Below are positions 32,825-40,091 of a stretch of DNA of 64,000 nucleotides, piece by piece. The notes under the pieces were generated by a model. That model worked only from the letters and a program-made list of their open reading frames with translations, made no database searches and had not been told where the DNA came from. Numbering within the stretch: the first letter of the stretch is position 1; every line of letters begins with the position of its first letter. Made by a program: the position numbers and the translations under genes. The DNA is from Nocardia vinacea (GTDB lineage: Bacteria; Actinomycetota; Actinomycetes; Mycobacteriales; Mycobacteriaceae). The stretch lies in the NCBI RefSeq assembly GCF_035920345.1, contig NZ_CP109149.1, positions 2,046,001-2,110,000 of the forward strand, read 5' to 3'.

Positions 32825-33433
32825 CTACCAGCTCTCATGCGCAGCCTCGTATCCCGATGTCAGCCAGTACACCGCGCGGTCGACGGCGGGCACGATCGCG
32901 GTTACATCGATCTCGCCGCACGCAAAGCGCCCCAGGAGGCCGTAGACCAGGCTCGACAGGATCGTCTCGAGATCTCGCACGAAATCGGCGTCGACGTCGG
33001 CCAGCACCGCCATGGCGGCGGGAACGACGGCGTCGAATCCACGCCGGATCAACTTCTCGCCACCGGGCGTGGAGCGGGCCCGGAAATAGGCGGCAAGCAG
33101 GGCGGGGTGACGCTCCCACGGTTCGAATATGCTGCGCAACACCCGCATCAGACCGACGTAGAGGCTCTCGTCGGCACCGGAGACTTGCGCGTCCAGTCCG
33201 GCGTACCGGTTCTCCGCCATCCACAAGTCCAGCGCCGCCAGGATCAGTTCATCGCGGGTGCCATACAGCTTGTAGATCTTGGTCAGCGATACCCGGGCCC
33301 GCCGCGCGACCTCGCGCAACAGCAACGCTTCGTAGCCCTCGGTCTCGAGCAGTTCCACGACCGCCCGCCGGATCCGGTCGCTCGCCTGCTCCGGCACCTC
33401 GCCCGACTCCACACCCGCCGCCCTCGCGATCAA
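32825..33433 (-). CDS. TetR-family regulator of the mycofactocin-type SDR cluster
   Basis: The 202-aa protein has a TetR HTH at about residues 20-65 (LREVARRARVSLTKIYKLYGTRDELI) and a helical ligand domain. The start is unusual: a TTG at 33433 preceded by a good GGAAGGA site. A GTG at 33412 is the alternative. Matching palindromes flank the gene. One lies in its own promoter, shared with the divergent SDR operon; the other is upstream of the DapB-like gene that follows on the same strand. It is thus the likely local repressor of both units. Confidence 0.85.
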   Translation of the reverse strand: MIARAAGVESGEVPEQASDRIRRAVVELLETEGYEALLLREVARRARVSLTKIYKLYGTRDELILAALDLWMAENRYAGLDAQVSGADESLYVGLMRVLRSIFEPWERHPALLAAYFRARSTPGGEKLIRRGFDAVVPAAMAVLADVDADFVRDLETILSSLVYGLLGRFACGEIDVTAIVPAVDRAVYWLTSGYEAAHESW

Positions 33434-33479
33434 ATCCGATTCCTTCCCGCACGCCGAAGAGCGTGCTACTCTCCAATTC

Positions 33480-33496
33480 TGGTAATTAGATTACCG
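33480..33496. promoter_or_regulatory. TetR operator in the TetR/SDR divergent promoter
   Basis: TGGTAAT-TAG-ATTACCG is an inverted repeat with 6 of 7 arm matches. It is the same motif as 32722-32738. Confidence 0.72.
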
Positions 33497-33592
33497 CAGT
33501 ACAGTGCATACTTTTGCGCTTCATGATAACCGTGTTCTCGCCCGACTCGGCCGGGGCGGCACGGATCCGCTCGGCATTGAAGTGAGGATCAA

Positions 33593-34426
33593 ATGGGTTC
33601 GTTAGATGGCAAAGTCGCCTTCATCACCGGTGTAGCGCGTGGGCAGGGCCGAAGCCACGCCGTGCGATTGGCTACCGAAGGTGCCGACATCATCGGTGTG
33701 GACATCTGTGCCGACATCCCCTCCAACCCGTACCCTTTGGCCACGCGCGAGGAGCTCGACGAGACCGTCGCACTCGTGGAGGCCAAGGGCCGCCGCATGC
33801 TCGGCTCGGTCGCCGACGTACGTGACTTTCATCAGATACGCGCCGCCTTGGACTCCGGTGTCGCCGAATTGGGCCGCCTCGACATCGTTTGCGCCAACGC
33901 CGGGATCGCCCCGACATCGTTCGACGAGGTTCCGATCGAGACCGAGCTCGAAATGTGGAACGCCGTGATCGGAGTCAATCTCTCCGGTGTTTTCCATGTG
34001 ACCCGCGCCGCGATCCCGCACCTGATCGCCGGCCAGCGCGGGGGCGTCATCACCTTGACCAGTTCCACCGCCGGTCTGGTCGGCCTCGGCGGCATGGAGG
34101 GTGGTGGCCTCGGCTACGCGGCAGCCAAGTCCGGCCTCGTCGGCATCATGCGAGTGCTGGCGAATGTTCTTGCACCGCATAGCATTCGGGTCAACACCGT
34201 GCACCCGACCGCGGTCAACACCATGATGGCCATCAATCCGGCGATGATGGAGTGGGTGCAGAACCATCCCGAATCCGGGGGTCCGCACCTGATGAACCCC
34301 ATGCCGGTCGCGATGCTCGAACCCGAGGACATCAGCGCGGCGATCGCCTTCCTGGCCTCCGACGAGGCCAAGTACATCACCGGTGTGGCACTGCCCGTCG
34401 ACGCCGGCTTCTGCAACAAGTTGTGA
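33593..34426 (+). CDS. Mycofactocin-coupled short-chain dehydrogenase (carveol-dehydrogenase-like)
   Basis: The 277-aa SDR has the signature of the mycofactocin-coupled group: GKVAFITGVARGQGRSHAVR, GADIIGVDICAD, the insertion after the second strand with YPLATREELDETVALVE, and catalytic Tyr175/Lys179 in YAAAKSG. These enzymes keep NAD(H) bound and pass electrons to the peptide-derived cofactor mycofactocin. They act on secondary alcohols such as carveol. It is first of four co-directional genes (SDR, SDR, CMD-like, ALDH) with short gaps. GAGGATCAA precedes the ATG. It is divergent from the TetR across the TGGTAAT palindrome. Confidence 0.88.
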   Translation: MGSLDGKVAFITGVARGQGRSHAVRLATEGADIIGVDICADIPSNPYPLATREELDETVALVEAKGRRMLGSVADVRDFHQIRAALDSGVAELGRLDIVCANAGIAPTSFDEVPIETELEMWNAVIGVNLSGVFHVTRAAIPHLIAGQRGGVITLTSSTAGLVGLGGMEGGGLGYAAAKSGLVGIMRVLANVLAPHSIRVNTVHPTAVNTMMAINPAMMEWVQNHPESGGPHLMNPMPVAMLEPEDISAAIAFLASDEAKYITGVALPVDAGFCNKL

Positions 34427-34437
34427 GCAGGGCCGAG

Positions 34438-35259
34438 ATGACCGAAAATACGCAACGTATCGGACGCGTAGCCGGCAAGCGAGTGCTCATCACCGGCGCT
34501 GCCCGCGGTATGGGTCGCAGCCATGCGGTCCGGCTGGCAGAAGAGGGCGCCGACCTGATCCTGATAGATGTCTGCGGACCGCTGCCGGAGATCGAGTACC
34601 CACTGTCCACGCCAGCGGATCTGGCGGAGACGGCTCGCCTGGTCGATAAGCACAACCGTCGCGCGATCACCAAAACGGTAGACATCCGGGACGCTGCGGC
34701 ACTGGCGGCTGCCGTCGCCGACGGCGTGGCACAGCTGGGCGGCCTCGACGCCGTCGTGGCCAATGCCGGTGTACTGACCGCGGGCACTTGGGATACGACG
34801 ACACCCGAGCAGTGGCGGACCGTGGTGGATGTCAACCTCATCGGTACGTGGAACACCTGCGCTGCAGCGCTTCCGCATCTCGTCGAGCGCGGCGGCAGCA
34901 TCGTCAACATCAGCTCGGCGGCCGCTCTCAAGGGCACGCCGCTGCACATCCCCTACACCGCCTCGAAGCTCGGCGTTGTGGGAATGAGCAAGGCACTCGC
35001 CAATGAACTTGCGGCACAGAGTGTTCGCGTCAATACGGTGCATCCGACTGGAGTCCCGACCGGAATGATCCCGGAGTCACTGTTCAAGCTGCTCACCGAA
35101 GCGCGGCCGGACCTGGCGCCGCTGTTCGGCAACGCACTCCCGGTCCCGATGGTCGAGGCCCTCGACATCAGTAATGCCGTGCTGTACCTGGTCTCTGACG
35201 AGGCGCGCTACGTCACCGGCATGGAGTTCAAGGTCGACGCCGGCGTCACCCTCAAGTAG
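34438..35259 (+). CDS. Second mycofactocin-coupled-type short-chain dehydrogenase
   Basis: The 273-aa SDR begins 11 bases after the previous one. It has GKRVLITGAARGMGRSHAVR, the group-specific insertion (EYPLSTPADLAETARLVD), NAG, and catalytic Tyr173/Lys177 in PYTASKLG. It resembles the 33593 SDR throughout, so the pair probably arose by tandem duplication. The two may take different stereoisomers or successive alcohols of the same pathway. The C terminus TGMEFKVDAGVTLK is typical of the group. Confidence 0.87.
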   Translation: MTENTQRIGRVAGKRVLITGAARGMGRSHAVRLAEEGADLILIDVCGPLPEIEYPLSTPADLAETARLVDKHNRRAITKTVDIRDAAALAAAVADGVAQLGGLDAVVANAGVLTAGTWDTTTPEQWRTVVDVNLIGTWNTCAAALPHLVERGGSIVNISSAAALKGTPLHIPYTASKLGVVGMSKALANELAAQSVRVNTVHPTGVPTGMIPESLFKLLTEARPDLAPLFGNALPVPMVEALDISNAVLYLVSDEARYVTGMEFKVDAGVTLK

Positions 35260-35328
35260 CACTCCGCTCCCGCACGCGAGACCCGATCGCCGCAGCGACC
35301 GGAGCACGACACAGAAGGCACACAATTC

Positions 35329-36159
35329 ATGACAACAAACACGGTGGGTACCCCGGACCTGGCCCGCTCGGAACGCGGCAAGCGCGAGTTCGCCGAGGTG
35401 ATGACGTTCCCGGCCCCGGACGATTCGAGCCCGACCATCGCCAATGGCCTGGTCGACTTCGTGTTCGCCGAGATCTGGACCCGACCCGGCCTGACCCGGC
35501 GGGAACGGCGCTTCATCACGCTGTCCTGCGTCGCCGACGCCGACGCCGAGCAGCCGATCCTCGACCACGTCTACGCGGCGCTGAACAGCGGTGACATCAC
35601 CATCACCGAAATGCGCGAGGCGGTCCTACATTTCGCGGTATACGCCGGCTGGCCCAAGGCCTCCCGATTCAACATGATCGTCGATCAGCAGTGGGAACGC
35701 ATCAATCGCGAACGCGGGCAGGAGGTTCCGCCGCAGGAACCGCTGCTGCCGCTGGTCACTCCCAGCGCCCCAGAAGCCCGGCTGGCCCGCGGCGAACAAT
35801 CCTTCATGGACGTCAACTGCCTGCCCTACTTTCCCGACCGCAACAACCCGTACCAGGGCGCGGGAATTCTCAACTTCGTCTTCGGCGAGATGTGGCTGCG
35901 GCCGGGGCTGGGGATGAAGGAGCGGCGCCTGATCACGGTCGCTTGTGTGGCATTCCAGGACGCGCCGTACCCGATCATGTCACACGTGTATGCCGCGCTG
36001 AAGAGCAAGGATCTGTCCTTCGCTGAAATGGACGAATTCGCATTGCATTTCGCCGCCTATTCCGGTTGGCCGAAGGCGTCCCAGCTCAACCAAATGATCG
36101 CCGAGCAGAAGCCGCGGGTGCTGGAGGAATGGCACGCCGAAGATGGAAAGACACCGTAG
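35329..36159 (+). CDS. Tandem carboxymuconolactone-decarboxylase-like protein
   Basis: The 276-aa protein is an internal duplication of a CMD/AhpD-like helical domain, about residues 50-135 and 180-265. Both halves carry the same signature: RRFITLSCVADADAE / RRLITVACVAFQDAP, HVYAALNS / HVYAALKS, and LHFAVYAGWPKAS / LHFAAYSGWPKAS. The AhpD CxxC redox pair is absent, so disulphide peroxidase chemistry is unlikely. A lactone hydrolase/decarboxylase or isomerase role is more plausible. It lies between the SDRs and an aldehyde dehydrogenase with a 69-bp gap before it and an AGAAGG site. The exact substrate is unknown. Confidence 0.82.
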   Translation: MTTNTVGTPDLARSERGKREFAEVMTFPAPDDSSPTIANGLVDFVFAEIWTRPGLTRRERRFITLSCVADADAEQPILDHVYAALNSGDITITEMREAVLHFAVYAGWPKASRFNMIVDQQWERINRERGQEVPPQEPLLPLVTPSAPEARLARGEQSFMDVNCLPYFPDRNNPYQGAGILNFVFGEMWLRPGLGMKERRLITVACVAFQDAPYPIMSHVYAALKSKDLSFAEMDEFALHFAAYSGWPKASQLNQMIAEQKPRVLEEWHAEDGKTP

Positions 36160-36167
36160 GAGCACTC

Positions 36168-37646
36168 ATGTCTACGACAATGGAAACTCTGCAACCGCCC
36201 GAACCTCCATTGCGGGGTGGATTGGTCATCGGCGGTGACCGGCTCGAACGGACCTCCGGCGGCAGCCAGGAGCACATCTACCCCGCCACCGGACGGCCCA
36301 ACGCGACGCTCCATCTGGCAGGCCCCGCGGAGATGGACCAGGCGGTCGATTCCGGGCGGGAGGCGCACCGGGAATGGATGTCGTTCACCGCCGACCGCCG
36401 CCGAGATCTGCTCATCGATCTGGCGGACGCGGTCGGGCAGGGCATGGCCGACTTCTCGCGGCTCAACGTGCAGGATTACGCGGTACCGGTGTCGCTGGCC
36501 ATCAATACCGTGCTGCTCGAACGTTTCCTGCGCCACTTCGCCGGATATGTCGACAAACCGCACGGCCTCAGCACACCGGTGGCCGGCTCCCTCGACCTCA
36601 ACTTGATCGAGCGCGAACCCTACGGTGTGGTCGGTGTAATCGCGCCGTGGAACGGCGCCATGGTCGTGGCCGCGTCGTGCGTAGCGCCGGCGCTGGCCGC
36701 GGGCAATGCCGTGGTGTTGAAGCCGTCGGTGCTGGCGCCCTTCGCCGCACTGCGTTTCGGAGAGCTGTGCACGGAGGTCGGGCTGCCGACCGGGCTGGTC
36801 AACGTGGTGCCCGCGCGGGCCGAGGGCGGTGACGCCCTCGTGCGGCACCCCGGCATTCGCAAGATCCATTTCACCGGTGGCGGCGACACCGCGCGCAAGG
36901 TCCTGGCGAGTGCGGCGGTCAATCTGACGCCAGTGGTGGCCGAATTGGGCGGCAAGTCGGCCAACCTTGTCTTCGAGGACGCGAACCTGGATGCGGCGGC
37001 GCAGCTGGCGGCGTACCAGGGTCCGATCGTGCAGTCGGGGCAAAGTTGTGCCTGCGCGAGCCGCATCCTGGTGCACGAGTCCGTCTACGACGGCTTCCTC
37101 GAGAAGTTCGTCGCAGTTGTCGAGGCCGCGAAGATCGGCGATCCGTTCGATCCGACCGTCACGTTCGGACCCGTGATCAGTGCGGGGGACGCCGAACGAA
37201 TCCTCGGTGTGATCGACCAAGCGGTTACCGACAAGTCCGGAGAGCTGATCACGGGCGGCAAACGCATCGGCGGCGATCTGGCCGAGGGCTACTACATCCA
37301 GCCCACGGTATTCGGCAACGTCGACAACTCCTCGGCGCTGGCGCAAGTCGAGACCTTCGGGCCGGTCGTGTCGGTGATCAAGTTCGCCGACGAGGCGGAA
37401 GCGATCCGGATCGCCAATGATTCTCCGTACGGGTTGAACGCGTTCGTCCAGACCACCAACCTGACCCGGGCACACCGGGTGGCGCGGCAACTGGAGGCGG
37501 GTTCGGTCTGGATCAACCAGATCAGCGACATCTCGCCACAGGGACCTTACGGCGGCTACAAGCAGAGCGGCTATGGCCGCACCGGCGGCCTCGATGGCCT
37601 GTACGAATTCCTACAGGTCAAAAACATCCGGATCGGGATGACCTGA
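36168..37646 (+). CDS. Aldehyde dehydrogenase (NAD(P)+)
   Basis: The 492-aa protein is in the classical ALDH family. VIAPWNGAMVVAA is followed by the coenzyme-loop FTGGGDTARKV, the general base Glu259 in AELGGKSA, the nucleophile Cys294 in SGQSCACASRI, and the C-terminal GGYKQSGYGRTGG. It oxidises an aldehyde to the acid. The start follows TAGGAG. It is eight bases after the CMD-like gene and ends the four-gene operon. With the upstream alcohol dehydrogenases this gives an alcohol-to-acid series. The physiological aldehyde is unknown. Confidence 0.9.
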   Translation: MSTTMETLQPPEPPLRGGLVIGGDRLERTSGGSQEHIYPATGRPNATLHLAGPAEMDQAVDSGREAHREWMSFTADRRRDLLIDLADAVGQGMADFSRLNVQDYAVPVSLAINTVLLERFLRHFAGYVDKPHGLSTPVAGSLDLNLIEREPYGVVGVIAPWNGAMVVAASCVAPALAAGNAVVLKPSVLAPFAALRFGELCTEVGLPTGLVNVVPARAEGGDALVRHPGIRKIHFTGGGDTARKVLASAAVNLTPVVAELGGKSANLVFEDANLDAAAQLAAYQGPIVQSGQSCACASRILVHESVYDGFLEKFVAVVEAAKIGDPFDPTVTFGPVISAGDAERILGVIDQAVTDKSGELITGGKRIGGDLAEGYYIQPTVFGNVDNSSALAQVETFGPVVSVIKFADEAEAIRIANDSPYGLNAFVQTTNLTRAHRVARQLEAGSVWINQISDISPQGPYGGYKQSGYGRTGGLDGLYEFLQVKNIRIGMT

Positions 37647-37795
37647 GACATCGACCACGACATCAGCGGGCGTACCGACGATGCGGGCCCGGTGACCGAA
37701 ACGGCCGCTGGACCCGCGCCTCGCCCGTCGATATGCCCGGAGTCGAGCCGCATCCAGACGTTTGACAAATCCGTAGCTACGAGTACGTTCGATTC

Positions 37796-37811
37796 CGAAC
37801 TATCTAGTTCG
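37796..37811. promoter_or_regulatory. Palindrome upstream of the SDR at 37965
   Basis: CGAACTA-TC-TAGTTCG is a perfect 16-bp palindrome in the 318-bp gap between the ALDH operon and the next SDR. A TTGACA lies at 37772-37777, but no well-spaced -10 box was found. Nothing else was seen in the gap. Confidence 0.5.
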
Positions 37812-37964
37812 TTACATTTCGGTTCGATGGCTGATCGCCCGAACGGAACGCGGTGATCGTCCCCCAATGCGGTCGGAGCATCGAAGACAAGCAGCGCCCG
37901 GAATGGCCGAAACTTCCACCGAGCATGCGCCGCGGCGGACACCACTGCCGAGTAAGGAGTCGAC

Positions 37965-38777
37965 ATGACTGACCAAACCGTTCTGATCACCGGTTCTACC
38001 GATGGTCTCGGGCGGCATCTGGCCGCACGTTTGGCGCGGACCGGAGCGCGGATCCTCGTGCACGGACGCGACAAGGAGCGGGCGGAGCAGGTACGCGAGG
38101 AGATCCTGGCGGTCGGCGGGCGGGAACCGGAGATCCTGCTCGCGGATCTGGCCTCGCTACGACAAGTGGACCAGTTGGCCGAGCAGGTTCGGCGGCGGAC
38201 CGACCGCCTCGACGTACTGATCAACAACGCCGGCGTAGGATTCGGCGCACCGGATGCGCCTCGACAGATCAGCGTCGACGGCGTCGAATTGCGCTTCGCG
38301 GTCAATTATCTGGCGGTATATCGCCTCACTCGGCAGCTGCGGCCGTTGCTCATCGCCTCGGCGCCGTCGCGAGTGGTCAATGTCGCCTCGATCGGGCAGC
38401 AGGCACTCGACCTCGCCGACCTCAATTTCGAACATGACTACGACGGGGGTGCGGCCTATCGGCGTGCCAAGCTCGCCGAGATAATGTTCACCTTCGATTT
38501 GGCCGAGGAACTTCGCTCGTCCCGCGTTACGGTCACGGCCGTGCATCCGGCCACCTACATGGACACGTCGATGGTGGCCGAGTTCGGCGGATCACCGCTG
38601 AGCACCGTCGAAGAGGGCGGCGACGCCGTGATGCACCTGGTCGACGACGAAGTTCCCACCGGCACATACTTCAACGGCAAAGCCGAATCCCGTGCCGACG
38701 ACCAGGCCTACGATCCCGCTGTCCGTGCAGCGCTGCGCCAGCGCACAGACGAGCTGATCGCCGCCGCCATCGGTTAG
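37965..38777 (+). CDS. Short-chain dehydrogenase (retinol-dehydrogenase-like)
   Basis: The 270-aa protein is a classical SDR of the RDH/oxidoreductase type rather than the mycofactocin group. It has LITGSTDGLGRHLA, VHGRDKERAEQV (basic residues after beta-2, suggesting NADPH), NNAGVGFG, FAVNYLAVYRLT, NVASIGQQ and YRRAKLAEIMF as YxxxK. AAGGAGTCGAC precedes the ATG. It is a single-gene unit with a palindrome in its promoter and mobile-element debris after it. The substrate is unknown. Confidence 0.87.
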   Translation: MTDQTVLITGSTDGLGRHLAARLARTGARILVHGRDKERAEQVREEILAVGGREPEILLADLASLRQVDQLAEQVRRRTDRLDVLINNAGVGFGAPDAPRQISVDGVELRFAVNYLAVYRLTRQLRPLLIASAPSRVVNVASIGQQALDLADLNFEHDYDGGAAYRRAKLAEIMFTFDLAEELRSSRVTVTAVHPATYMDTSMVAEFGGSPLSTVEEGGDAVMHLVDDEVPTGTYFNGKAESRADDQAYDPAVRAALRQRTDELIAAAIG

Positions 38778-38835
38778 GTTAGTACTGCAACTGCACTCGT
38801 GTGGTTCATGCCTGGCAGACCTGTCGAGTGGTGTT

Positions 38836-39480
38836 GGATCATACTGTGGCCGAGCTGGATTCGTTGATGTCCAGGATCGGGGACAGGTCACCCGCGCTGA
38901 GCCGCGGGGCGGGCGGGTGAGTATGTGTCAGGGCTGGTCGCGCGCCGGTGTCTCGTCGGTACCGTCTGCGGTAGCGGACGCACCGAAGGTGTTGTGGGCG
39001 TTGGATTTCCAGTTCGACTCCACTGTCGATGGCAAGGCGATCAAGATCGTGTCGATGGTCGATGAGCACACGCGTGAGTCGCTGCTGCACCTGGCTGAAC
39101 GTTCGATCATCGCTGAGCGGCTGATCGTCGAACTCGAGAAAGTGTTCACCACCCTCGGCGGGCCACCGAAAGTGTTGCGCATGGACAACGGACCGGAGAT
39201 GGTTTCTCGAGCCCTGCAACAGTTCTGCGGCAACCGGGTCGGGTCGGCCTACGTTTTGCCCGGCACACCCTGAAACAACGGTTACATCGAATCGTTCAAC
39301 TCCCGGCTACGCAAGGAATGCCTCAACCGCAACCACTGGACCAGCCTGCCCGAGGCCCGCGTGGTGATCGGCGACTTCAAACACAACCGCGGCGATGCTT
39401 CGGAGGGCACGGTGGTCATAGTCAACCTCGTGGTCGGCGCCGTTCGCGGCGCGTGGACGACAGTGTTCGGGTTTGCCCAT
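38836..39480 (+). mobile_element. Broken IS3-type transposase (rve/DDE domain)
   Basis: The frame around 38970-39400 encodes an IS3-type integrase core. The first Asp is in LWALDFQFDST, the second in LRMDNGPEM, and the Glu in NGYIESFNSRLR. LNRNHWTSLPEARVVIGDF follows. In the conserved PWNNGYIESF motif the Trp codon is TGA (39271-39273), a single-base nonsense change. The N-terminal HTH part and the C-terminal SLGY motif are missing, and no terminal inverted repeats were found. The element is dead and sits next to the exporter pseudogene. Confidence 0.85.
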
Positions 39481-39534
39481 CGGCGGTGAGCGGTCCGGGC
39501 TCGGGATTTGTTTGGACGCAACGCCCGGGGCCGC

Positions 39535-40000
39535 TCAGGGTCTCAGCCCGCCGGCTGCCGGCCGGTTGAACTGCCGCATCAACAGCGCCAGGACGAATGC
39601 GCGGTGTATGCAGCAGCTTCGGATCCATGATCGGCTCCGAGGCGACTCGCTCCCTGCCGTAGAAGAGCATCAGCAGCGCGACTCCGCCGATCAGCCAGAG
39701 CAGCGACGTTGTGGAGGTCCCTCCCCATGAGCCGCCCTGACTGAGGTCGATCAGCACACGCCGACTCGAGCGCCGAGCGGCATCGCACCGACGATATCGC
39801 TGCTGTTCTTCACCCGCAGCTTGGTCTCCGGCACGCACAGCGCGAACGGGATGATCGTTACCACGCTCCACACGAAAGCGACCGCCAGCTGTAGTGATCG
39901 GTGAGCACTCCGCCCGCGACGGGGCCCAGCACCACGCCGATTCCGGTGCCACCACCGGCTAGGGCGATCGCCGCTAGCGCGGACTGCTGTGCTCCTCAGA
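39535..40000 (-). pseudogene. Twice-deleted copy of the DHA2 exporter at 27261-28913
   Basis: On the minus strand this matches the intact exporter in pieces: upstream DNA (GCGCGGACTGCTGTG near 39977 equals 28946), then the region just before SVVTIIPFALCVPETKLRVKN, then LSQGGSWGG...LLWLIGGVALLMLFYG, EPIMDPKLLHTPR, and finally the C terminus LALLMRQFNRPAAGGLRP plus stop. The N-terminal portion and most of the C-terminal half have been removed by two internal deletions. A frameshift separates the middle pieces. This is a degraded paralogue, not a transporter. Confidence 0.85.
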
Positions 40001-40010
40001 ATTCTCATCC

Positions 40011-40039
40011 AAAGGGGTAACATCATGTATACCCTTTAC
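40011..40039. promoter_or_regulatory. Imperfect inverted repeat upstream of the rhamnosidase
   Basis: AAAGGGGTA (40011-40019) is mirrored by TACCCTTTAC (40030-40039) with one bulged G. It lies about 50 bp before the GH78 start and could be the site of the TetR encoded downstream. Confidence 0.4.
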
Positions 40040-40091
40040 TCGGCTCGGCCGTAGGCGCTTCCGCGCGCACGATGAACAAAGGATTTCTTTC

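Noticed and set aside
34114..35043. Minus-strand open frame across the two SDR genes
   Set aside because: It spans two genes with intact SDR motifs on the other strand.
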